DNA from: Desulfuromonadaceae bacterium UBA5613
Lineage (GTDB): Bacteria > Desulfobacterota > Desulfuromonadia > Desulfuromonadales > UBA2197
Reading direction: 5' to 3'
DNA: 10,188 bases
Assembly: GCA_002424625.1 (NCBI GenBank)
Contig: DIKR01000013.1
Coordinates: 1-10,188 of the forward strand
Positions 1-6,632 of this stretch are shown piece by piece. The position numbers and the translations under genes are program-made. Under the pieces are notes generated by a model. It made no database searches. It saw only the letters and a list, made by a program, of their open reading frames with translations, and had not been told where the DNA came from. How positions within the stretch are numbered: position 1 is the stretch's first letter; every line of letters starts with the position of its first letter.

Positions 1-202
1 TATCGTGGGCGATGACGGTCTCGATAGCGCTGTGAGCAAGGGCCGTCTTGAAGGCCTCGGCTTCTGCCGTCGTGATCGCCTTGCTCCGCCACTGACTGGC
101 GTTCTTGGTGAAGATCTGAATGGCGGTGCAGCCGAGGGCAATGCCGCGTTCGACGGCTTTGTCAAACCCGCCGGCAATGGAGACATGGACGCCGAGTTGC
201 AT
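1..202 (-). CDS. nfo: Endonuclease IV (deoxyribonuclease IV), N-terminal part, runs off the left edge
   Basis: AP endonuclease of base-excision repair, which cuts DNA 5' of abasic sites using a three-metal (zinc) centre in a TIM barrel. Only the first 67 codons are in the window. Translating the minus strand from the ATG at 202 gives MQLGVHVSIAGGFDKAVERG, followed by ALGCTAIQIFTKNASQW. The HVSIAGG segment and the CTAIQIFTKN(A/P)xQW segment are characteristic of the AP endonuclease family 2 N-terminus. The start is well supported: a ribosome-binding site reading AGGAG (minus strand, just before 208) lies about 8 bases upstream, inside the last codons of the phosphatase gene, leaving only 3 bases between that gene's stop and this start. 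It is the last visible gene of the dapF operon. The zinc-ligand residues lie outside the window, so activity cannot be judged. Confidence 0.9.
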   Translation of the reverse strand, partial: MQLGVHVSIAGGFDKAVERGIALGCTAIQIFTKNASQWRSKAITTAEAEAFKTALAHSAIETVIAHD

Positions 203-205
203 AAT

Positions 206-853
206 TTACTCCTGAAGGCGCTGCAGGGCAGCCGTAATTTCATGAATGGTGTCGATACGCAGATCGACATAGGGAGGGAGTTCATCGCTGCCGCCGACCA
301 GAACCGTCGCCATGCCCAAAACCTTGGCCGGCGCCAGGTTCTTGGCGACATCCTCGATCATCACACAAGACGATGGCGCTGTTTTGAGTTGGGCGACGAC
401 CTCTTCATAGGGGGCGGAAAATGGTTTGGGGAGATAATTGGCAATGCGGATATCAAAGACCGCTTCAAATTCCTGACGAATCCCCAGAGCGGCGAGAACC
501 CGTTCAGCGTGGGCGGAAGAGCCGTTGGTAAAGACCACTTTCCGTTGCGGCAGATTGGCAAGGATAGTCGCCAACCCGGGATCGGCCACCAGCCGGGAGG
601 TGACATCGACATCGTGGACATAATAGAGGTAGGCTTCAGGGTCAACATCGAAATGACGGATCAACCCCTGCAAGGTGACACCATATTCCTGCCAGTAATA
701 ACGGCGCAGCGGATCGACATCACCGGCAGCAATGCCGACGATCTCCTCCATAAAACAGTTGATGCGGCAGTCGATGAGGGAGAAGAGATCGCACTCCGGG
801 GCGTACAGGGTATTGTCGAGATCGAAGAGGATGAACTCCGATGTCGCCATCAT
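206..853 (-). CDS. HAD-superfamily hydrolase, pyrimidine 5'-nucleotidase (Ssm1/Sdt1-like) family
   Basis: A 215-residue soluble phosphatase with all four HAD motifs. Motif I is FDLDNTLY (D11 nucleophile, D13 acid/base). Motif II is VFTNGS (T109). Motif III is the lysine in YLPKP (K143). Motif IV is IEDVAKN (E167-D168). The DLDNTLY opening followed by a helical cap and the LPKP and EDxxxN segments matches the 'pyrimidine 5'-nucleotidase' subgroup, which removes phosphate from small nucleotides or sugar phosphates; the real substrate cannot be read from sequence. The ATG at 853 overlaps the stop of the upstream HIT gene as ATGA, implying translational coupling. A second ATG follows immediately (850) and is an equally good start. 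It sits between a HIT protein and endonuclease IV, consistent with a nucleotide clean-up role, which is inference. Confidence 0.88.
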   Translation of the reverse strand: MMATSEFILFDLDNTLYAPECDLFSLIDCRINCFMEEIVGIAAGDVDPLRRYYWQEYGVTLQGLIRHFDVDPEAYLYYVHDVDVTSRLVADPGLATILANLPQRKVVFTNGSSAHAERVLAALGIRQEFEAVFDIRIANYLPKPFSAPYEEVVAQLKTAPSSCVMIEDVAKNLAPAKVLGMATVLVGGSDELPPYVDLRIDTIHEITAALQRLQE

Positions 854-1329
854 TTCACGGCACCGAGGGCAGAGCGGATCAAGTCAATCCTGACGGCATA
901 CTCTTGCGGTGATAACAACTTTTCCGCGTGCCCTTCACTCCAGATCGGCCGCGGCCACAGGGGGTCGTCACTGAAACGCGGAACGATGTGCCAGTGCATG
1001 TGCGGCACCATGTTGCCGAGGAGTTCATAGTTGATCTTGGTCGGGGTGAAGACCCGATGCAGAGCGGCGGCAACGCGGTTGACCTCTTCGATGATCCCCT
1101 GCCGGGTCTCGACATCGAGATGGAAGAGCTCAGTGACATGCGCCTTGCTCAAGACGAAGCAGTAGCCAACAAAGAACTGGTCGCGGTTGAGGACGACATA
1201 ACAGTAATCGAGTTCAATGACGCGGAGATCAACATCCTCCTGCCATTTCCGGCACATGAGGCAACCGGTAACCTGCCCAGAGTAATACGCCGGTGCTTCA
1301 TTGCGAATGACATCCTGAACGCCACTCAT
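850..1329 (-). CDS. HIT-family protein (histidine triad nucleotide hydrolase/transferase)
   Basis: A 159-residue protein with a clear histidine-triad motif, PHMHWHIVPR (H110, H112, H114), preceded by the typical ELLGNMV segment (N106). Family members hydrolyse or transfer nucleotide phosphoramidates, dinucleoside polyphosphates or adenylates through a nucleotidylated central histidine. A Cys-X-X-C pair near the N-terminus (C23, C26) resembles the structural zinc site of some HIT proteins, and F53-K62 matches the family's 'G(x)xxVxxKxH' loop. The length is within the range of stand-alone HIT proteins. The gene starts at an ATG overlapping the dapF stop as ATGA and ends in another ATGA overlap with the HAD gene, so it is the middle member of a coupled operon. 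The exact substrate is unknown. Confidence 0.92.
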   Translation of the reverse strand: MSGVQDVIRNEAPAYYSGQVTGCLMCRKWQEDVDLRVIELDYCYVVLNRDQFFVGYCFVLSKAHVTELFHLDVETRQGIIEEVNRVAAALHRVFTPTKINYELLGNMVPHMHWHIVPRFSDDPLWPRPIWSEGHAEKLLSPQEYAVRIDLIRSALGAVK

Positions 1330-2165
1330 TGCGGATGATACTCCCCGCTGAAGACTTCAACCGCCGGACCAGTCATGAATACTTCGCCGTCTTCACTCCA
1401 CTCCAGCTCCAACTCGCCGCCGGCGAGAAAATTGCGGATCGTCCGCTCGGTACGGCCGGTGAGGACGCCGGCAACGAGCACTGCCGAAGCACCGGTGCCG
1501 CAGGCGAGGGTCTCCCCCGCCCCGCGCTCCCAAGTCCGCTGGCGGACTTCGCTGCGGGAACGGACTTCGACAAATTCGACGTTGGTGCGCTTCGGAAAGA
1601 GAGGGTGCTTTTCAATCAGCGATCCGTACTTTTCCACCGGAAAATTTTCAACATCGTCGACAAAGATGACGCAGTGCGGATTCCCCATGGAGACACAGGT
1701 GATGGCAAAGGTCTGATCGAGAATGGTCAAGGGAACGTTGACCACCTGCGCGGCCGGATCGCCGGTGAGGGGGATCTCCCCCCGGGTCAAGCGCGGCCGG
1801 CCCATGTTCACCCGCACCTTGTCGACCCGCCCCGAAGCGTTGGGATAAAGCTGCAAGGTCAAAAGCCCGGCGCCGGTCTCGACCGTGAGGGTTTCTTTGC
1901 GGACCAGGCCATGATCATAAGCATATTTGGCAACACAGCGCACGCCGTTGCCGCACATCTCCGCTTCACTGCCGTCACTGTTGAACATGCGCATCTTCAC
2001 ATCGGCCAACGTCGAAGGGAGGATGAGAATCAGCCCGTCTGAACCGATAGCGAAGTTGCGGTTACTCACCTCAATGGCCAGAGCGGCCGGATCGTTGATC
2101 GACTCCTGGAAGCCGTCGACATAAACATAATCGTTGCCGGCGCCGTGCATCTTGACGAATTTCAT
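1326..2165 (-). CDS. dapF: Diaminopimelate epimerase
   Basis: Cytoplasmic, cofactor-independent epimerase that converts LL- to meso-2,6-diaminopimelate, the precursor of lysine and of the peptidoglycan peptide cross-link. The 279 residues match the usual family length. Both catalytic cysteines are visible: C71 in EMCGNGVRC and C222 in ACGTGASA, each the thiol of a two-base racemisation mechanism. Other family segments are the start MKFVKMHGAGNDYV, FNSDGSEAEMCGNG, SMGNPHCV (159-166) and RTWERGAGET (210-219). The ATG at 2165 has a GGGAAGGA ribosome-binding site (minus strand, 2182-2175) with a 9-base spacer. It is the first gene of the minus-strand operon, 33-34 bases below the predicted transcription start, and overlaps the next gene by ATGA. 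Confidence 0.97.
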   Translation of the reverse strand: MKFVKMHGAGNDYVYVDGFQESINDPAALAIEVSNRNFAIGSDGLILILPSTLADVKMRMFNSDGSEAEMCGNGVRCVAKYAYDHGLVRKETLTVETGAGLLTLQLYPNASGRVDKVRVNMGRPRLTRGEIPLTGDPAAQVVNVPLTILDQTFAITCVSMGNPHCVIFVDDVENFPVEKYGSLIEKHPLFPKRTNVEFVEVRSRSEVRQRTWERGAGETLACGTGASAVLVAGVLTGRTERTIRNFLAGGELELEWSEDGEVFMTGPAVEVFSGEYHPQ

Positions 2166-2188
2166 CCTGTAGAATCCTTCCCGGTTTT

Positions 2189-2245
2189 GCTGGTTGTGCT
2201 GGACGATTATACGGCAAGAAGGGCTCTGTCACAAGGACAACCAGC
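2189..2245. repeat. 9-base inverted repeat flanking the dapF promoter
   Basis: GCTGGTTGT at 2189-2197 is the exact reverse complement of ACAACCAGC at 2237-2245. The two arms lie just outside the -10 (2206-2211) and -35 (2229-2234) boxes of the predicted dapF promoter, 39 bases apart. One arm is upstream of the -35 and would not be transcribed with the other, so this is a possible pair of DNA-binding half sites and not an RNA hairpin. A repeat of this length could arise by chance in a region this size, so an operator role is only a suggestion. Confidence 0.35.
2199..2234 (-). promoter_or_regulatory. Predicted sigma-70 promoter for the dapF operon
   Basis: On the minus strand a perfect -10 hexamer TATAAT (2211-2206) is preceded, with exactly 17 bases of spacing, by TTGTGA (2234-2229), which matches 4 of 6 bases of the TTGACA consensus. 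Transcription would start near 2199, giving a leader of about 33 bases that contains the dapF ribosome-binding site. The match to consensus is direct observation; activity is inferred. Confidence 0.72.
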
Positions 2246-2336
2246 GATAATTTCAGCGCCACGCTCTGGACAGTGACGTCTTGATGCTGGTAGGATGCGA
2301 ATCCTTTCAACCTTCATGTCCTGCTACGGAGTCCTC

Positions 2337-3716
2337 GTGATCAAAAAAATCCTCCCCCGCAAAGTCCTTCATTCCCTGCGCCGCCTGCGCCTGCGGGAGC
2401 GGTTGACGGCACACATTTTCGCCTTGAAACGACCGTCCCTGCGCCGCCGCCAGACGCTGCACAGCTCCGCCCCCTTAAGCCGCATCCTGTCCCGCAAAGT
2501 CATCTGGGTCGCCCTCACTGTCATCATCCTGATTGCTGTCATCCTGTCCTCTTTGCCGCTGATAAAGCCGCCAGTGGCGGTAGAACCCCCGACGATCACC
2601 ATCCTGCCCCCATCCCGCGAACGAACCCTCAGCGGTGTCGTGCGTTCCGGCGAGACCCTGTCGACCATCCTGGCACCCTATCTCTCTTCCCAGGAAATTC
2701 ACGGCCTGACGGTCACCACCCTCACCGCCGGGCATGAGTGGAAGCTCACCCTCTTCGACGGCCAGTTGCAGCGATTTGTCCACGACATCAACAGTGACTA
2801 TCAACTGGTAGTCAGCCGTCCTCCTGACGGCACAGCGGCATCGGCGCGGGTGGAAATCCCTTACACTTATGCGGAGCATACGGTCGGCGGCACCATCACC
2901 GACAGCCTCTTTGCGGCGATGACCGCTATCGGCGAAGAAGAGGGCCTCGCTATCATCCTTGCTGACATCTTTGCCAGCGACATCGATTTTATTCGCGATA
3001 TTCGCCAAGGGGACACCTTCCGCGTCGTCGTCGAACAACGACTGCGGGACGGTCAACCGAACGGATATGGCAAGATCCTCGCCGCCGAGTTCAGCAACGA
3101 CGGCAAGACCTATCACGCCTTCCGCTTTCAGGACGGGAAGAAAAAACCGGCTTTCTATGACAGTGCCGGCAAGAGTCTGCGTAAAGCGCTGCTGCGTGCT
3201 CCCCTCCCCTTCAGTCGTGTCAGTTCCGGCTTCACCATGCGCCGCTTCCATCCTATTGCTAAAACCTGGCGCGCCCATCCGGCCATCGATTATGCTGCAC
3301 CGACCGGCACACCGATCATGGCGGTCGGCGATGCCACCATCATCCAGATCGGCAAGTCGGCCGGCAATGGCAACTATATCAAGCTGCAGCATTCCGGCGG
3401 TCTGGCAACCATGTATCTGCATATGAGCCGCTTTGCCAAGGGGATGCGCCAGGGGAAAAGGGTCAAGCAGGGAGAGGTTATCGGCTACGTCGGCAGCACC
3501 GGCCTGGCCACCGGACCGCACCTTTGCTATCGCATGACCCGTAACGGCGCTCCGGTCAATCCCGCCAAGATCCCGACAACCCCCGGGGAGCCGATCAGCC
3601 GGGCGTCAATGGAATCGTTTCGCGCCCTGCAGGCGCCTCTCCTCGCCAAACTGGCGACGATCCCGACGAGCATGACCGGCATCACCGCGGAGCTGCCCCT
3701 TCCGGGGGGAGGATGA
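2337..3716 (+). CDS. Membrane-anchored M23 (LytM-type) peptidase
   Basis: Probable envelope peptidase of the MepM/LytM group, acting on peptidoglycan peptide bridges. Numbering from the GTG at 2337 gives 459 residues. In order: a strongly basic tail (1-54, many Arg); one transmembrane helix about 55-77 (VIWVALTVIILIAVILSSLP); a LysM/OapA-like segment from about 98 (VVRSGETLSTILAPYLS); a connecting beta domain; and the M23 domain about 305-420. The zinc site shows H314 and D318 in HPAIDYAAP, H362 in MYLHMS, and HLC at 395-397 in TGPHLCYRM. The usual final motif is His-X-His, so the last zinc ligand is replaced by C397. The GTG start is chosen because GGAG lies 5 bases upstream (2328-2331); an in-frame ATG at 2295 would add 14 residues but has no properly spaced site. 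The gene overlaps the next one as ATGA. The basic side predicts an N-in, C-out orientation in the inner membrane. Confidence 0.9.
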   Translation: MIKKILPRKVLHSLRRLRLRERLTAHIFALKRPSLRRRQTLHSSAPLSRILSRKVIWVALTVIILIAVILSSLPLIKPPVAVEPPTITILPPSRERTLSGVVRSGETLSTILAPYLSSQEIHGLTVTTLTAGHEWKLTLFDGQLQRFVHDINSDYQLVVSRPPDGTAASARVEIPYTYAEHTVGGTITDSLFAAMTAIGEEEGLAIILADIFASDIDFIRDIRQGDTFRVVVEQRLRDGQPNGYGKILAAEFSNDGKTYHAFRFQDGKKKPAFYDSAGKSLRKALLRAPLPFSRVSSGFTMRRFHPIAKTWRAHPAIDYAAPTGTPIMAVGDATIIQIGKSAGNGNYIKLQHSGGLATMYLHMSRFAKGMRQGKRVKQGEVIGYVGSTGLATGPHLCYRMTRNGAPVNPAKIPTTPGEPISRASMESFRALQAPLLAKLATIPTSMTGITAELPLPGGG

Positions 3717-6589
3717 GCGGCAACCGCCACCTTCTTGAAATCGACCTCACGGTCGGGAGTGCCGTTGTCCTCCCCCTGTCGCCGAAGCAACAGCACCGGG
3801 AACTTGGCGGTCGCGCCCTGGCGGTGCAACTCCTCGGCAACACCGCTGCCAGTGATAATGCCTTGGTCATTGCCCCCGGCGTTCTTTGCGGCAGCGGCGC
3901 GCCAGCCGCAAATCGCGGCTGTATTGTCTTTACCTCCCCCCTGACCGGAACGATCTTCAGTGTCAACGAAGGGGGCTCCTTCCCCCTTGCCCTGCAACGC
4001 GCCGGTTTTGCCGCGATCGTCATCAAAGGTGAAAGCTCGACGCCGGTCCTGTTATATATCGATGCCCAGGGCGGACGACTCGTCGATGGTCGTTCCTGCT
4101 GGGGGAAAGACGGCGATGCCACGGCGCGTGACCTCGGGCGGGAGGGGAGTGGCGTTCTGACTATCGGCCCGGCCGGTGAAAATGGGGTCCTCTTTGCCGG
4201 GCTCCATGCCAATGACGGCAATCTTTTTGGCCGCGGCGGCCCCGGCGCCGTTCTCGGCAAAAAACGACTCAAAGCGATCATCGTCACCGGGGACAGCCCC
4301 GTTGAAGTGGCCGATCCCGCCGCTTTTGCCAGCGCCGGCGGCGACCTGCTGCGCCTGCTGCGCGCCTCCCCCCTTCTGTCCGGTCCGGTCGGCTTCGGCC
4401 CTTTCGGCGAAGCCGCCCTGATCGATCTGGCGGCACGCCGCGGTCTGCTGCCGACGCAAAATTTTTCCGCCACCTTCCCGACGATGGCGACGACCTTTAA
4501 TGGTGCCGCCCTGATTGCCGCCGGTCCCAGCCGCGGCTTTGGCTGCGGTGGCTGCCCCATCGCCTGCAAACGCCAGGATCAAGCCGGTGACCCCCTCCCT
4601 GACTTCTTCACCCTCGCCGCTTGCGGGGCACTCCTCCACCTCCCTGATCTTACAACCATCCGCATTATGAACGCCGCGTGTAATCGTCTCGGCCTCGATC
4701 CCGTCTCGCTGGCCGGGGTATTGGCCGCCCGCAGCGAAATCCAGCAGCGCCCGTTGCAGGTCGAAGAGCTCGAAACCCTGCTGCATAGCATCGCTACCCG
4801 TAGTGGCGAAGGAGCACTCCTGGCTGACGGCGCCGCCCGCTATACTGCTCAATGTGGCCGCCGCGAAGTGGCAATGACGGTCCGTAATCTCGAGCTTGCC
4901 CCTCTGGACCCGCGGGGTTTGTGCGGACTCGCCCTTGCTCATAGCGTCGATGTCGCCGGACAAGGAGAGAACGCCCTGACGCTTGTTGCTGAACTGCTGC
5001 GCAAACCGGTGCCGGTCGATCGCCTTTCCTGGGGCGGCAAAGCGCGCCTCGTCCACACCAATGCCGCCGTTGTGGCCGCCTTCGACAGCCTCGGCCTTTG
5101 CCGCCACCTCCTTTACGCCGCGGGTCTCGAAGAAGCCGCAGCGCTTTATGCTGCCTTCAGCGGCCAGAGCTGTAGCGCCGCCGACCTCGGGACGCTGGGG
5201 GCACGAACCCTCGCAAAAGAAGCATCCTGGCCGACCCGCAGTCCCTTCCCCGCCGGAATAGCAGTCCTGCCGGCGCGCCTCTTTACTCCCGTGCAAGGCG
5301 AAGGGCATCCCTCCCCCCCGCCACCGCTCGATCGTGAGGAAGGAGAAGTCGAGGCGCAGCGTTATCTGCGCTTGCAGAGCCCGACGAGCCCTTTACTGCT
5401 GGCGCCGCGCAATAATGAGAGCGCAGCTCTTCTTCCCACCCTGCACCATTACGCCGCCAAACTCGTCGCCGAAGGGATCGGATGCAACGCCCGCGTCGCC
5501 CTCTTGGCGCAGGACGATTCTCCCTGCGCCATCGGTGCCACCGATCTGGTCGACAAGGGGTGGGCCATCCTTCAGCACAGCAACGCCCACGCCCTCTGCC
5601 TGCTCGAACCGCCCTGGCCCTTTGCCGACTTCCTGCTGCGTCGCACCCCGCAGGCAACGGCCATTGTGCCGCGCGACAGCGAAACCCGCACCTTCCTCCA
5701 TGAAATCCCTGTGCTGCGCGGGCCCTTCTCCCCCGCAAAGATCGCTGCCGCTCTTTGCGACCGAAAGGGGGTGGTCCTCGACAACGGCATCATCTGCGCG
5801 GCCGGCGCCTTGACCATCGAGCAGGCCTATGTCAATGCCTCCTCCCTTTGGCATGCGCTCACCATCAAATATCTCCTCGACGTCCTGACAAACGGTTTTC
5901 TTCTCCCTGAGGAAGCAGAGGTCTTCACCGCCTTTCGCGCTGCCAGCTGCACCGAACCGCACGCAGACGGCCTCACCTTTCACTCCGGCCCGCTACTTGA
6001 TGCGAAGAGCATCGAAGAGGAGATGATCCGCGTCGGCCGTTATACCGTTGAACGCCATCTCGTCGATTCCTTCTTCGGCAACATCTCCTGCCGCCTTGGC
6101 AACGACGTCTTTATCTCGGCGACCGCCTCCGGCCTTGATGCCCTGCGCGGCGCTATCGACCCGATCCCCTTCGACAACAGCACCACTCTCGGCCTGGTGG
6201 CGTCGAGTGAGCTCGCCGCGCATCAGGGGATTTACGCCGCCACCGCCGCTACGACGATATTGCATGGCCACCCCCGCTTTGCCGTCGCCCTGAGTATGCT
6301 CTGTGCCGGGGAAAAAGATTGCCTCATCAGCGATTGCTGGCGCGATTGTCCGCAGGTCCGCTGGCTGGGCGGTGTGCCGATCGTTGCCGGCGAAATCGGC
6401 GCCGGCGGCCTGGCTCGGCAGGTACCGCCGGTCATCGGCGCCAGCGGCCAGGCGATTGTCTACGGCCATGGCGTCTTCACCATCGGACGCAGCAACTTTG
6501 CCGAACCGTTTGATGCCCTGGTCGCCATCGAACGCTGGTGCCGGCAGGAGTATTTCCGCCGCTTTGATTGTGGCGATATTTTCGGCTAA
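3713..6589 (+). CDS. Fusion protein: AOR-family module + degenerate class II aldolase module + class II aldolase module
   Basis: A 958-residue fusion. Residues about 1-530 are aldehyde:ferredoxin oxidoreductase-like: ELGGRALA near 30, SPLTGTIFSVNEGG, TIGPAGENGV, GRGGPGAVLGKKRLKAI from 173, cluster cysteines C278, C281 and C285 (GCGGCPIAC) plus C463 (DSLGLC), and DPRG at 399-402. The second pterin loop, DSLGLC, is intact; the first reads NRLGLD (324-329) with Asn for Asp. The family's PEYE segment reads PDFF (296-299), and the last ~55 residues of a typical AOR are missing after PARLFTP. A proline-rich linker (532-540) leads to a first aldolase-like module (about 550-745) with IVPRDSET, EIPVL and TIEQAY, but HSN (622-624) replaces His-X-His and DNG (690-692) replaces NHG. 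The second module (about 760-950) has FFGNIS (787-792), SSE (E833), HGH (H851, H853) and YGHG (H919), the full catalytic set of fuculose-phosphate-type aldolases. The start overlaps the peptidase stop as ATGA. Retro-aldol cleavage plus aldehyde oxidation in one chain is inference. Confidence 0.85.
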   Translation: MSGNRHLLEIDLTVGSAVVLPLSPKQQHRELGGRALAVQLLGNTAASDNALVIAPGVLCGSGAPAANRGCIVFTSPLTGTIFSVNEGGSFPLALQRAGFAAIVIKGESSTPVLLYIDAQGGRLVDGRSCWGKDGDATARDLGREGSGVLTIGPAGENGVLFAGLHANDGNLFGRGGPGAVLGKKRLKAIIVTGDSPVEVADPAAFASAGGDLLRLLRASPLLSGPVGFGPFGEAALIDLAARRGLLPTQNFSATFPTMATTFNGAALIAAGPSRGFGCGGCPIACKRQDQAGDPLPDFFTLAACGALLHLPDLTTIRIMNAACNRLGLDPVSLAGVLAARSEIQQRPLQVEELETLLHSIATRSGEGALLADGAARYTAQCGRREVAMTVRNLELAPLDPRGLCGLALAHSVDVAGQGENALTLVAELLRKPVPVDRLSWGGKARLVHTNAAVVAAFDSLGLCRHLLYAAGLEEAAALYAAFSGQSCSAADLGTLGARTLAKEASWPTRSPFPAGIAVLPARLFTPVQGEGHPSPPPPLDREEGEVEAQRYLRLQSPTSPLLLAPRNNESAALLPTLHHYAAKLVAEGIGCNARVALLAQDDSPCAIGATDLVDKGWAILQHSNAHALCLLEPPWPFADFLLRRTPQATAIVPRDSETRTFLHEIPVLRGPFSPAKIAAALCDRKGVVLDNGIICAAGALTIEQAYVNASSLWHALTIKYLLDVLTNGFLLPEEAEVFTAFRAASCTEPHADGLTFHSGPLLDAKSIEEEMIRVGRYTVERHLVDSFFGNISCRLGNDVFISATASGLDALRGAIDPIPFDNSTTLGLVASSELAAHQGIYAATAATTILHGHPRFAVALSMLCAGEKDCLISDCWRDCPQVRWLGGVPIVAGEIGAGGLARQVPPVIGASGQAIVYGHGVFTIGRSNFAEPFDALVAIERWCRQEYFRRFDCGDIFG

Positions 6590-6632
6590 AGTGCAGGAGC
6601 AAAAGATAATCAGCAGAATGGAGAGAGACAAG

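Larger units (their letters stand above)
2166..2336. other. Divergent intergenic region between dapF and the M23 peptidase gene
   Basis: These 171 bases separate the minus-strand dapF operon from the plus-strand peptidase operon. They hold the dapF promoter, ribosome-binding site and flanking inverted repeat listed separately. For the plus strand the only -10-like hexamer noticed is GATAAT (2246-2251), and it has no matching -35 at 16-18 bases, so no plus-strand promoter is called. The plus-strand open frame extends back to an ATG at 2295, but the better start is the GTG at 2337. Confidence 0.5.

Noticed and set aside
5..1030. Long plus-strand open frame of 341 codons
   Set aside because: It lies antisense to nfo, the HAD gene and the HIT gene, which all carry clear family motifs. 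The translation has no recognisable domain; it is a high-GC shadow frame.
2071..2310. Minus-strand 79-codon frame covering the dapF upstream region
   Set aside because: It would run through the dapF promoter, ribosome-binding site and start in another frame, and shows no coding signal.
2475..3521. Minus-strand open frame of 348 codons
   Set aside because: Antisense to the M23 peptidase gene, whose zinc motifs and membrane helix are clear.
4052..5308. Minus-strand open frame of 418 codons inside the AOR module
   Set aside because: It is antisense to the strongly conserved AOR motifs (cysteine cluster, DPRG, DSLGLC); its own translation is low-complexity Gly/Ala/Arg-rich and unlike any family I recognise.
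6303..6632. Longer N-terminal extension of the MshEN protein back to 6303
   Set aside because: The extra 110 codons lie inside the second aldolase module in another frame and translate to Arg/Pro/Ala-rich sequence; the ATG at 6633 has the ribosome-binding site and the family-typical beginning.
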